From Butyriboletus loyo (taxonomy: Eukaryota > Basidiomycota > Agaricomycetes > Boletales > Boletaceae): a DNA stretch of 64,000 nucleotides. The notes beneath the pieces were generated by a model. It was not told the DNA's origin. It was given only the letters and a program-made list of their open reading frames with translations, and ran no database searches. The DNA is taken from NCBI GenBank assembly GCA_038093515.1, contig JBBPSI010000060.1:1-64000 (forward strand). The letters run 5' to 3'. Position numbers and translations under genes: made by a program. Each line of letters opens with the position of its first letter. Positions within the stretch are counted from its first letter, which is position 1. This document shows, piece after piece, positions 36,362 through 48,700 of the stretch.

Positions 36362-37343
36362 GTTCACCCACTGTTTCCCTATGAAAAACATACTGATGGA
36401 CTCGGGTCTTGTAGCGTCCAACGCGTAAGCCCCTGAAGTGAAATCGTGTCGACTCAAGCTTACAACGGGGTCCAATACCACCATGTGCCACTTACTATTG
36501 ATTATTCAGTACTTGGTCACCTTCCAAATTCGCTTCACTTCAACAATTTACTTTCTGAAAATTACAAAACATATTTGACGTATTTCCCACAAATTTTCTG
36601 AATATGGATCAAGTCATTATGTGACGAGTCTCGTCTGTGGACGTCTCTGCTCCGCGTTCTGGTTTATCGTGTGTAACTTGGGAGCTCCCATGTTGCCGGT
36701 TTTTCTACGCTGTCGATGTTTAAGAACAACGCATGTCCATTCTTGCTATCAAAACCTACCGAGTTTCGCTCGAGTGGCGCATATATCATTAGGGGTAAAC
36801 TATCGTCACGGCACAAAAATGTTTATGTCGACCACAGTGACGGTGCTGAGGTTGTTGATACGGCACTGGGCAGTTGACTGACGAATTTCGCTTCGTGGTC
36901 AGCAACTCGAGCTGTTATGAGACACGGCGTTGTATCTGGGTTTCAAAAATCTTTGCCAGCCTCCTGCAAAGTGCAGTCACGTATGTCATTCATACACTCG
37001 GATGTGTGTGTAGAACTGACTGGTCTTGGCTGTGACTAGAACAATATTGGGAGGTGGGACATAACATTCCACTTCGCGTTACTGCTAGTGCCCAAAAACA
37101 ATTAGCAACACATGCCAGATCGTTTCACGGCTTAGCCAAACGACAGAACATGCGCCAGCGTCAGAGTACACGTTTTCAATGAAGCTCAGAGGCCCGGACC
37201 TCTGTATTCGGCCCGGATGAACGGAGAGCGGCGATAACAAGGCTGTCATTTAAAATAGTCTTGGCTGTGGTATAAACGGTAGAGTCCGGGGTACCCACCT
37301 TCCCAGTCATCTTCAAGCGCTGCGAGTATATAGACTCGATATC
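36362..37343. other. Intergenic, no supported gene
   Basis: Frames here (for example 36621-36881 plus) are short and unrecognised. The sequence is A/T-rich between about 36500 and 36620. Confidence 0.5.
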
Positions 37344-38126
37344 ATGGCACTCACCACCGAAGTCCTCATCTTTGAAACAAGCGAAGCATTCCGTAACGAT
37401 ACAGAGGTTGTCACTCAAGCACTTGACGTTGTGTTGAAAGTGGCAGCCGGAGTGCATGCATGAGTTATCTAACGAGTCCGCGAATCGGGGGATACCTAGC
37501 TGACATACGCCACATACTAGCCCGGGCTATTACGGACAACAGATCGAGAACACAGGCACGGGCTATATCTTCCTTAGTATGTAGCGATCTCCTCCTGCCT
37601 TTGATAACTTCACCTCCACTGGCATTATCTATAGATTGGGACAGCTATGAAGCACACAAGGCGGTCATCGATGGGCCATCTTACTCAGACATCATTGGGG
37701 CCCTCAAGCCATCCCTCGGTGGCGCAGCAGAAATGTACCATGTTCAATTCTCGGCACCAACGATCGCGCTCGAGAAACCAGTGACCCAGGTGCTTATATT
37801 GACATTGAAGGCGCCTGAGAATCGTGCGTCCGTGGTCGATATATTATCCAAGATTTCAGAGGCGAGCGAGAAGATACTCGTTTTTGGACAAACGCGCGAG
37901 GATGAGAACAAGTATATTCTTATCGGCGGATGGCCTACCGTAGAGGTATGCCGATGAAATGCGACGTATTTTCCGATTGGACCATAAGAAAGCTGATACC
38001 TCACCGCCACAGGCACACTGGGAAACTGCTGCAAAGCCAGAAGTGGCTGCAGCACTCGACAAGCTGCACTCTCTCGCCAACAATGATCACCTCTACCACA
38101 CAAAGTTGTCTCAGTATAAGTTGTGA
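37344..38126 (+). CDS. ABM-like (dimeric alpha+beta barrel) protein
   Basis: The first exon codes MALTTEVLIFETSEAFRNDT... from ATG 37344. Further exons give YYGQQIENTGTGYIFLNWDS, EAHKAVIDGPSYSDIIGAL, HVQFSAPTIALEKPVTQVLI, GQTREDENKYILIGGW and, after an intron at 37946, AHWETAAKPEVAAALDKL. The stop is at 38124-38126. The repeated pattern of a strand, a WxSxEAH/HW motif and a helix matches the antibiotic-biosynthesis-monooxygenase/EthD-like fold. The first intron is odd: the frame is best restored with a GC donor at 37453 and the TAG acceptor at 37521. Role unknown; such proteins may be monooxygenases or merely dimeric binding proteins. Confidence 0.7.
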
Positions 38127-39187
38127 ATTATTCCGAGGAAGAGGGCCGCCTCACCGTGGATGTCGTGGTCAGTTTGTATGATAAATAGTGAATTCATGCA
38201 TTTCGTTCCATGCATTGTATAGAAAGGCGAAAATTTGGTGAAATGCGGCGTGATAAACATGTAAATACGCGTCGAAGAAAACTACGCAATATTCAGGGAT
38301 TGTTCTTCGGCACGACAAGAATATTGCTCACTGCATCAAGTGGGTTCGCCACCCTGGATGTCCATAGAAGTTACACGACTCCAAAGAAGGCAGGTTCCAG
38401 TGGTTGATACCTGTAGAATGCGGATTGAAGCTGTGAGTAATCAAAGTCGACTTACATCACAAGGGGCAGATTAAAGAATTAAATTACACGACCTGTGCTG
38501 TATCCTACTAAGAGAGACGTGAAAGGAAACCAGACTCACATGCTAATTTGAGTGGGGCGTGATCGATTGATCTCTCATTGGAGAGGGGTAATATTCGAAC
38601 TATCATCGAACGCTGGCCCGGGCAAGTTCGCTTGATATATACCACCGGCTTCAAACATCGTCAACTCACTGCAGTTTGTTGATGGGTTATCAACTTGTGC
38701 AAGCAACCTTCGTGGAGGACTCAGGAGGAGATGAATCAAATAGTACACAGTGACACTTGCCTGTGCCAATGATATAATGGGAGACATAGAAACCGTGCTT
38801 GCCCAGAAGAAAATGCTGTCGAGCGTTTGGACGGTATGATCGACATTTTGGACGGCTGATCAACGTCGATCGTAACACTCATCACCGAGATTCTCATGTT
38901 TGGGTAGTACTAGCGAGGCGCCCCGTGAAAACGAAGATATCGCCATGAATGTATTTAACATCGTCTTGAAAGCGGTTGGTGTGCACCCACCGATCATGTC
39001 GGATCAGTTGCATGGTACTGGCTAGTATGCACAGGGAGCAACACCATACATTTGCTTTCGTACTACGTACTACCTGATGTTAAAGCAAGGTAGTCAACAT
39101 CGTGATGAAACCGACATACAGTACACATGTAGAAACCAAGATAAAAGGGATATGCCATAGTGTAAGCCTCTAAGGCGATGTCCACTC
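38127..39187. other. Intergenic, no supported gene
   Basis: This lies downstream of both the ABM-like gene and the giant GTPase gene (convergent). Frames up to about 70 codons are unrecognised. Confidence 0.5.
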
Positions 39188-42100
39188 TCACTGCATCAAT
39201 GCCCCTCTGGGTTTCCTCAAAGATTCCGCGATTCCAAGGAACGTCTGTGAGAGTTGGACCTGTGGAATGTGGATTGAACCTATGAATAATTTAAACTATG
39301 AAAAACAACCTACGCTATCAAGTGCTTCATGGAAGGATGACTGCGTGTTCATCAGCGCAGGCGTCTTGCTCTGCACATCGAGTGCGACGGTGACCATGCG
39401 CTCCATTCGGGTAGAGGTCGTTTTCGGACCGAATAAGATAGCGTGCAACGAAAGTCCTTTCCTGTAAGTGACGTGAGCTTGACACCAGTTTGAGACATGG
39501 AATTGAACGCTACATACCCTTTCTGTGCCGTTCTTCGGAAGAGTTTTTGTACTGCGGTGTCGGTAACGGAGGCAATGCCATCGGAAAGGAAGATGATCAC
39601 GGGGGGGCGGGTGTCGTCCCACCACTTCGATATGGCTATATCAGCGGCTCTGAGGGCCAAGTCAAAAGAGTTTCCTCCCTTCGGATAATTCGGGAGGAGG
39701 AGATCGAGGAGCTCATCCGGAGAACTCGTAGTGTCGCTCTCGCACACGGATTGCGTGCTCTGAGCGTGTAAGATGATAGTGTTCGCATCACGCTGGTGAC
39801 CGACAGCAGCTTGACGGGCGGACCAGAAGCTGTACAAGGCAGAGTAGACGGCTCCGAGTCGATTACTCATGCGTGAGCGTATCTTCGTACATACTGGCGA
39901 GTTTTCGAGTGGCGTTCTGTCATTCTTGCTCATTGACATCGACCTATGCAAGCTTGTGAGCACGACACATCCGGAACCAAGACAGGTCATTCACCTGTCG
40001 ATCAAGAAGATACTGTTGATAACTAGTAGTCAGTTTGCATGCTTGGCAGTTTCATTTCGAGCACGCACATGTGGAACGGTTGCTGTACAGATGCCGGGTT
40101 CCTACATGTGAATTGATGCCCATCCCTTGAGATATAACCTTGCTTCATCTGAACACTAGCACTCAATGGTGCATGGAAAAGCGGGAGAACACAGAATGAG
40201 TGGACAGCAGGCTTCCCTGCGGGATTGATCAGACAAGGACAAGAAAGACACGGAATCCGAACTTACCAGCACACATTGAGTCACTTGAACAATGATGTTA
40301 AGCGAAACGCGAATGGAAACATGTAATCATATGTAGCTCGACTTACCACTTTGCAAAGTTTGCTTGCTCTTCGCGCGAATACGGATCTTTGAACCCTGCA
40401 GAGAATGAGCCATGGAAGAGGGTGAACGGAAAGGATCGACTTGCCACTACGCTTCCAAAACAAGTTATGTGTCAAAAAGTCCTTGGGTCGGCCCGGTTCA
40501 GGTTGAAGTTTCCTCGTAATATGTTGGACTTCGAGATTTCCTCGGCACTCGCCTGGTGTCTTGGTTCTGCAATAGTCGATGTGGATGTGTCTACCGAGCA
40601 CGTGGCACACCAGGTTGCACATCATCGGTGCACCTTCGTCGTTCGTCGAGAACCGTCGGCCTTCGACCTCAAGACCTTCTTCGTCTGGACCATCGACGGA
40701 CCAGCGCACATTCGACATGGAACCGTGGCGCGTTACGTGTTCTTGCTTTGAATGGCCTATTTAAACAGAGCAGTTAACCTTCCCGATTTCGGTCTAGGCT
40801 CTCAAACCATACCCAAAGGAAGTGTGCAGTAATATTGACAACTCGCACATCTGTTCATACGTCAGCTAGGGGAGACATGCCCTGGAATCAACTAACCTTT
40901 CTTGACAATAATGGACGACATCCGGGTCCAAACTGTGAGCATGCGAACCTTCATGTTGTAACTGGCCTGGAGGGATGAGCTTGACGCATTTAAGCCGTTT
41001 TGCAACTGAATATCCATTGTCAATGGGACGCTAACTATGTACTTCCAACAACTCACCTTGCGAATACTATACCCATGCACCGAATGCGTTTAGTGTTCAG
41101 CCTGCGTAAAGGAGAAGTGGGGACGTACCTTCGTGTACTGGAAGCATTCATGCAATCCTTTGAATGTTTCTTCAATTGATTCAGGGGCTGTGTCAATTTC
41201 GCATACGCCAGGGGTGGTACATCGCTGAGAACAAGCATGTGGTTTCCTAAGGAAAGCATCTCGTTCCACAGTTGTGAAAACACCGCCGGATCACGCACCC
41301 GCAAAGATGCATAGCATCTGGTTCCAATGCGTGTAAATGGTTAGGACTCGAGCAGAGCCGCTTGCAAAGTTGGCAAGGTATAGGACAATACTGTGCGTCA
41401 CATTGGTGACTTTCGTGCACGACGTCACTGATGACGCCAAAGATTAAACGACTTTGACCGTAGCTGCGGCCGTATGAGCGCACTTACACTGAGATTCTAC
41501 ATCTTCCTTTGCATCTGTACTCGGATCCGTCTGCAATCGTCACATAGCAGAGGTCGCACGGCTAGGGATGTGAGATATAGCATATAGCATGGCAAGTGAA
41601 AAGTGATAGTTACCTCGCCGCAAGCATGTGTAAGTGCTGCGCATTGGTGGTCATCGTCTTGGTGGTCCGAGACCTTAAAATCGTAAGTAACAGAAGGCCA
41701 AGGCTTCAAATATAGCCATACCTTGGCACATCCCTCGAGGCATCCGTTTTTCCCCCAGAGTTTGCACTGCGCACCACACAAATGGACGTTGACCGAACAT
41801 CTGGGTGGGCAGTCATGCATCATGAACGGACACGACAGATTCAACGAAAAGTTTGCTTACACGTGCTTTCCAGAATGTCCAGCTCTAGGAAAAGAATGGT
41901 GATTTATCCTCAGTTAAAATCTAGATGTTACTTACGTCATTGTGCATTTCTTTTCCTCCCCTTCCTGAAGCTCACCCGCTTCCGCACAATACTCGCAAGA
42001 CTGCGTGCAAGTATGCGTCGTCTTACAGTCATGCACCCCGTCATGGAATCGATTCTGAATGCAGAACAGTTGGCAAGATGCACATTGCACCCGACAGAGT

Positions 42101-45100
42101 TGCACGCTGCTCTTCAAGTCAATAATAGCGCTCTCAAGTGTCCGTTGCAATTCCATCACACTCGCGTGACCGGCCTGGAAACGCGTCAAGTTGGACCTGA
42201 CCCATGCTCGTACGTGATCGACGCGCATTTCCGCCAGATCTTCCAGGTACTGAGCGAGCCCCTCTGCCCACTGAATATCAGGAACAAGCTGGCGGGAATC
42301 AAACTCATCCCATTCTGGGAACAGCGCGTCTAATACTTCTTCATGATTCATTGTCCGCGAGTGGTCAACACCGGCGACGAAAAAGCGAGCGTCGGCATCT
42401 GGGCAATCTATCGGCATGTCCGTGTCTAGGTTCTGAGTGGTAAAACATGTTATCGTTATCCGGTCATATGCAGAAAGTTCCGAAATATACCTTTAGCGGC
42501 TCGACTTCGGGCTCTACGTCTTGCATACCGAAGGCTAGGGCGGTAGGTAAGAGGGTCAGCAATAGCTGTGCACGATGCGAAGCCATGGTTTCTAGAAGCG
42601 AATCAGCAACCAAACTGAGGTGAACAATGCAACCGCACGAGAAAGCGCTCCCCAGTCATTTGCCTAGAAAGCATTAGCATCATATGTATACTCATCTAGT
42701 AATCTAACCTTGAGTTTCGCCATCAGCGTCTTCATCAGATGTAAGAACTCTCCTGCCGCCTTGTGTGTCACATCTTGCCGATCAAGGCGCCTCTTCAGTG
42801 TCGGGAACAATTTGTAAAAACCCCTCGTTTCGATTACTGGCCTGTCATGAGGGTATAACTATGCTGTGCTCAAAGAGACCGATGCAGAATCTCACCATGG
42901 GATGATGTCAAGTTTGCCCCCATGCAGGCGGGAGATGAAGTTGGCATCTTGCTCTTCTTCGACTATTTGTTGAAACTTGAGCGAGAACCTGAGAAAAACC
43001 AAAACCTCTCTCACAACATAGTTAGAATCATATTTATGAAAACGCTTACTCTCGTGCGATTTCCGCCTTGTCTGAGTCGACGACGTCTTTGATGATGATC
43101 ACCAAGGTGGACTGGAAAAGTGCAGGGTTTGCGACAGGGTCCAGGACCACCGAGCTAGACTGGAAGGATTGAAACAGCCCAGTGATATCACGGCTGAGAG
43201 CAAAGTTATTGCGGAAGAGGACCTAAGGAATCGGGTCAAAGGTTTCTGTCCTATTATTGATAGATGCAAACATACCAGATTCGATATTGCAGTATTAAAG
43301 AGAACGAGAAGGGTATCTTCCTGGGCTGAGCGTTCTATGCTGTGGACACCTGCGAAGTTGTTATGGGCATGGATGATCAAGATCGGACACCATGACCGAC
43401 GTACCTTCAAAATCGAGTGCAACAATCAACGCTTCTTCAGTCGGAGTCACAGACATCCAAACACCTTCGGTAGTCCGCATGGCTGATCCAGCGAACGACG
43501 TATCGACAAGGTGGTTGAGGGCGAAACTTTTCCCGACAGACTGCTCTCCCATAGAGGACACAACCCGGACAGGCTGCAACAAGGTCAGCATTAACTTGTG
43601 AAGCAGTCGTGCACACGGGAGGTTCGTACCTTGTCCGCCATGTAAGACTGGAATATGGACTCGTACCACCCAAACGATATCGAATCGACAATACGATTGA
43701 TCTCGGCGCCAAGCAGCGACCTTTCGACTTCGACAGAGTATACGCCATCCTTGAGCGGAACAAATCGATTGTCTCTGGCGAGTGCCAGATGGATGGGAAT
43801 GAGGCAGAGAATATCGACAACCCATTCTCCGACCTTGAAAAGCGACGTATTCTTCCACTCCGCATGGGGGGAAACATCAACCACGAAGCTGTTAAAGGTC
43901 GTCGCAGAGACATGCAGCGTGCTAAGCTTATCTCCAGTTGGCTTCTTCGATGTCCTTTCAAATGTCTCGATCATGTCAGCAAAGTGGGCCCGGTAACGAT
44001 TATGATCCCGATCAGTGACGAAGAGAATTGAACGACGGAAACGATCACTCGATGAAATAGTGGCACGCTGGACTGCCGGGAGAACCGGGAAGCGTGTCCA
44101 TACATCGGCATGACAATCCATGACACAGTTGTGCCCCGTAAGATGAACATCTCTCGACAGAGGGTCCCGGATGTCCTTCTCCCTGAACATGAACTCAGTA
44201 ACCTTTCGGGTGATGTCGAGGACGACAGAGCTGCAAGTCCGAGCCAACAAGTCCAGCTTCAGAAGGTAAACGGCACTTCTGCGAACGAATGAGGTGATGA
44301 CCAGATTGCTGTCGCCAGCCCAATTTGTGATAGGTAGTGGGACCCCATCGGTGGACCCAAAGGTGCTCCAATGATAAGCAATTATACTAGTAGAAGTGCC
44401 ATCCGAGGTTACGACCAAGAAACACGAGCCGTCTGGAGAAGAGTGGACATCGATTGGCACGTGATGAAGATCCAAAGAAGCTGGCCTGAAAATTCGTCAG
44501 AGTCATAACAGGAATTGATTAACTGGAGGTACACACCGAAATTGCATAGTGGTGAGTGAGAACACACGGGCAATAGCCTGAGAGTCGACCAGCAGAAGCT
44601 CCTCGCTCCCTGAGGTGAAACATGTTTTCTTAATCGTCGTTCCCTCACCATACCATGAATTGAGGTTGATGGTACTACCAGATGCGGTGAATCCTCGGCT
44701 TTCGTCACGAACAAAGACGTTTAACTGCAACTGAGGGGTCTTCAGTTTCAACCCAACATTCGAATCCCCCAGATTGCATACCTTCTCACAGGAAACCACA
44801 GCAAGCATAGCCTGAGATTCGTCGAACGCCAACAAGAATTCTCCACCAATCTTATCTCGATGAAGCATCTTGCCACGCTCGCGTCCGATGGAGTTCTCTA
44901 TACTGTTGAGGTGGTCCAAATGAAGGTGGAGGTTGGCGTTGCGGTCAATCAATACCAAGAATAGTCTATCGCCTTCAAGGAGTTGCGAGTACCTGAAAGA
45001 CATCAACCATCACGCCTAAGAGTGATTAAAAACGTCAATCTCACGAGACCGAGAACCCTATTGGCAGCTTAAAGGAGTACGACTCCTTGAAACGCGGATT

Positions 45101-48050
45101 CGGTACCTTAGTTGGATCAAATTGGAGATCATGCTGATCTTGTGTCGTAAGGTGCATGAGATGAATGGTGAACAACAACGAAGCCTCCCTCATTGTCTCT
45201 CGATAACCAGTAATGTCAAAGCTCTGTGGGCCTGGGACTCCTTGTAAGCCAAGGAAAGCGAGCTCAGGGAACTTGGACAGACGTTTGTGGCTAGAGTCTT
45301 TGCATTGCATGACGGACTTGAGACGCAGAGTGTACCTTGGAGATCGTTGGTTACAGACAGTCAAACAAACCGAAAAAAAAACCTACAGAGAATCGCATGA
45401 CCCCGATAGAGAATTTATCTTCTGAATCAGAGAACGTCCCGCGTCACGAAATTCTTGTTCGCTACGACGATCCACTTCGAGCTTCAGCTGCGCCTGGGTA
45501 TCATCTAGTTGTATGCGACGGGCAGAATTAAGAAGAGTCCGACAGAGCCTATCCACAAGACTCCCGAGGTATTTCTGGGCCTGATCCTTCGCAGCCTTTA
45601 TTGCTTCTTGCAACACAGGCATAGTGGACGAGAGACCCTCGAGGTCTGCGATGAAGTCCGGGTCGTTAATGAGAGAAGGCTCGTTGCTACCTTCCTTGAG
45701 CATCTTCTCGGCACTTCGCGTCTCAGCAGTCGTCGGCTTGGATCGTTCGTCCGCTGGCGTCGCGATTTCGTGGAGGATAGAGGCCAGGGTGGATTGGAAC
45801 TTCCGCTTGTTGTCCTTGTAAACTGATCGAACAAGTGCAGTTAGCTGAGTGTCGTTTTTGTTAACGAGGTTCCGGGATAAATAGAGGACAAGAAGAATTT
45901 TTTCCTTTGATTTTCTGAAGTTTTCGTCAATGATATTCTTGCAAGTGGCTCGGCGAAGTTCATCAGTGAAATTGTCCGCAATACGTGGGTGAATCGTTGT
46001 TAGGTTGGAATAGGATTCTAAGAAATGTCCTCAACGCAAATACAGAACCATCGACACAACCACTCACCACTCAGCCTCGATTCTTCATCATGACTGAGAG
46101 CTGGGACCGAGGCAAAGCATCGGCTACGATCGAGCGTACTAAAAGTTTGAGCGTGAGTGGGGAACCAGAGATAGAAATGACAACAAACGGATAGCCAAAA
46201 AATATAGCATTGACGACTGCGAACCGGATGCTTGATTCCGTGTGGGCCCTGGCCGCGCTCAACTTATCCTCGGCCTTCTTTTGCTGAGATTCCATGTCCT
46301 TATGACACGCCAATCTAATGGCGTTAACTTCCTTCGTCCAGATACCACATTCGTCAGGGAAACGTTTGCCGAGCCCCAATCGGACGAGGCGGTCGACTGA
46401 TCTGGGGCCAATATTCTCTGATATTTGCAGACGCTCTTTCGACCTGTCAACAAGTTATAAAAACGTGAAGAGAGTCGTGACTTCAAAGGCATACAAAGCA
46501 TCTTGTAGCAGAAAGGTGGCGAGCCTGAAAGAGTTGAGGGTCTTGACAAAGCGCTTGACAGGCGCATATTGTATTGTCATGAATCCTTGCCTCGTTTCGC
46601 CGAATAACAGGCGTGGCTTGAAGAACTCGGGATCCATATCACACTCTGGATGCAGCTCGGTGACGATGAGCTCGTCGGAAGTGCACTGAGAAGTCGGATA
46701 ATGTATTCATGCTCGGATAAAAGATGGAAAGGCGACATACCTCAAATCCCTGGCGTACGGAGACGCCTTCCTCCTGCTCCTTCGTTTTCGCAACTTCGAA
46801 GGTGAATAATCGATCGGTATCATCTTCGTCGGATTCAGAAAGCTGGTCATCGCTGACCGAATTGATCCAAGTCATGGATTTCGCATAGTCTTCTGAGATC
46901 AGGGCTATGATTTGATCGCAAATCTTCGTGAGGTATCTGAGAATTCGTGCATCAGTGAGAGTTTATAATTCATACCAAGTTCCAAGATGATTTCACCTCA
47001 TGAATGTGACACGATTTCGACGCACAGGTGGAGAAGCATCGTCGTCCCACGTCGACTCTTCAGGCCAGTAGATGACATACATCCTTTCCGCGGCACCAAC
47101 AGACTCCGAAACGCGGCAAATGTATAGGCCAGAGCGGAGAGCTGGTTTTTCGCTTCTTGCCTCCATAGAAACGTTCAACTTAGTCGCACTGTCGAGATGT
47201 CAACGACCACAAGTGAATCACGAGTGAACAGCGACATACATGGTGTCATCAATAACAGCTACGGAGACCAAAAAGCGGACAATCTCGTCTTTGCTCCCAT
47301 AAATTCCAATGGGCTTCACTTCGAACTTATCAAGCGCCTTGAAGTCGACCTTCGTCGAGGACATGTAAGCGCCGGGAGAAATTTCATTCAGGAAACGCTT
47401 GAGAGAATCTTGTGCGATGATGATCTTATCAACTTGGCGGATGTGAGAACTAGCTGGGACGTCATGTATCATCATACCTAGACCGCTAGAGCCACGCTCG
47501 TTGATCAAGTCGAGGATGCGATACATTCCAGGGATAGAAAAACAAATATCCTCTTCGGAGCGAACCTGTTCCGCGGCTTCAACGTCAGGCTATAACAAAG
47601 CGTTCGTGAGTGTAATTTCAGAATTACCACGATTATATCACTACTCACGTCTTCCAGTTCTTGGTTCCCTTGTTGTTCGTCAAGATCCATGGACTCAGTG
47701 ATGTCTATTTCCTGGTCGTCGATGTCATCATCGAGACCAATATTCATGTATGACGAATCGGAGGACTCTGATTGTGACTCTGACGCAAGTACAGAGCCAT
47801 CCGGAGGACTTGTTTCATCCAAATGGTCATTCAGAATCATGAATGAATCCTCTGCATGTCTGACAGAAGTCAAATCAATATCGACATCAGAATTGACCAC
47901 CTCCAACATGATGGACATGTTCACGGGCAGATATAAGTCGAATGTAAGTTGTTGGCGTAGAACGACAGGTTGTGGAGCAATGTGGGTTGTGTTATTCGGA
48001 ACTGAGATAAAGCTAGTGGCAATTAATACTCGTAACCTCTGTGGGTCCAT
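39188..48050 (-). CDS. Giant GBP/VLIG-like GTPase with Cys/His-rich region and C-terminal VWA domain
   Basis: The gene spans 8.9 kb with several dozen exons, roughly 2,300 residues by my estimate. From the N-terminus (ATG 48050) come an acidic region, helical/coiled segments (45,300-47,500) and a propeller-like part (SHVPIDVHSSPDGSCFLVV-type repeats, about 44,000-44,950). The GTPase core has P-loop GEQSVGKS (about 43,527-43,550), MRTTEGVWM, G3-like LDFEG and IIIKDVVDSD in the position of the GBP R/KD motif. A long Cys/His-rich stretch follows (QCASCQLFC, HVCSVNVHLCGAQCKL, HQCAALTHACGE, PCDLCYVTIADG, CPIPCQLCKRLC). Next come CNLVCHVLGRHIHIDYC and TGFKDPYSREEQ-like sequence. The VWA domain has MIDAS DRSMSMS, GGNSFDLALRAA and IIFLSDG. 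The protein ends ESLRKPRGALMQ-stop at 39188. Partner genes and function are unknown. Confidence 0.85.
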
Positions 48051-48700
48051 TTATTAAACCCAGCCGCGACATGAGGACCGTATCCATAGCAGAACCCCTG
48101 AGTCATAAATGAGGTAGGCGCGGATCTCCCAAACACAGGCATGAAACGCAAAGTTGACACCAAGTGTGTCCAAGGTTTAAGGGGTATGAGTGAAATAGTC
48201 CATATCGATGAACCTTGATAAGATGGGAATTCTGGAATGAGGTGAACTTGTGGCTCATTTGCTTCTCCGAGTGACCTGGCGAAATACTTACCGTGTTGGT
48301 CAACCCTATGCCACTGGGAGCATCTTCCGGAGAGCAAAGCCTGAAGATTATTGTGTTGGTGACAGGGTCTGTTGAGCCGGTATTGCCAAGGGAACCGCCC
48401 GCATTGAAATTGTGACTCTTGTAATGATCACTGCAATTCAGTTCATTACCTATGGCATGAACCTGACGAGGCTAGAACTCAGAAACTTGGTCACCGCTGG
48501 GGGCCGAGTCTGATAAACCGCATTCTGTGAAAGTGCGGGTTTTGATAGCTCATCTTCTGCCTGAGGGAAATAAGTCGGCCGCATCAACTCATGGCGTCCC
48601 TGTTTAAAGTCCGTCCGCTCAGCGAGCGAAGACGCTGCCAGAAAATGGCAACTTTGCTACATTGTAACCTTAAGTTGAAGGTCATGTGGGGAACTTACTA
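48051..48700. promoter_or_regulatory. Shared upstream region, giant GTPase / alpha-mannosidase
   Basis: The two genes diverge from this 650-bp stretch. No other coding sequence is supported. Minus frames here (48023-48337, 48103-48303) read antisense through the promoter. Confidence 0.45.

Noticed and set aside
39188..48050. Idea that GTPase and VWA parts are two genes
   Set aside because: Exons between 42.6 and 40.3 kb join in frame, with no stop or new promoter between the Cys/His-rich region and the VWA domain.
48023..48337. Minus-strand frame upstream of the giant GTPase start
   Set aside because: It lies in the shared promoter region, lacks similarity and does not splice to the main gene.
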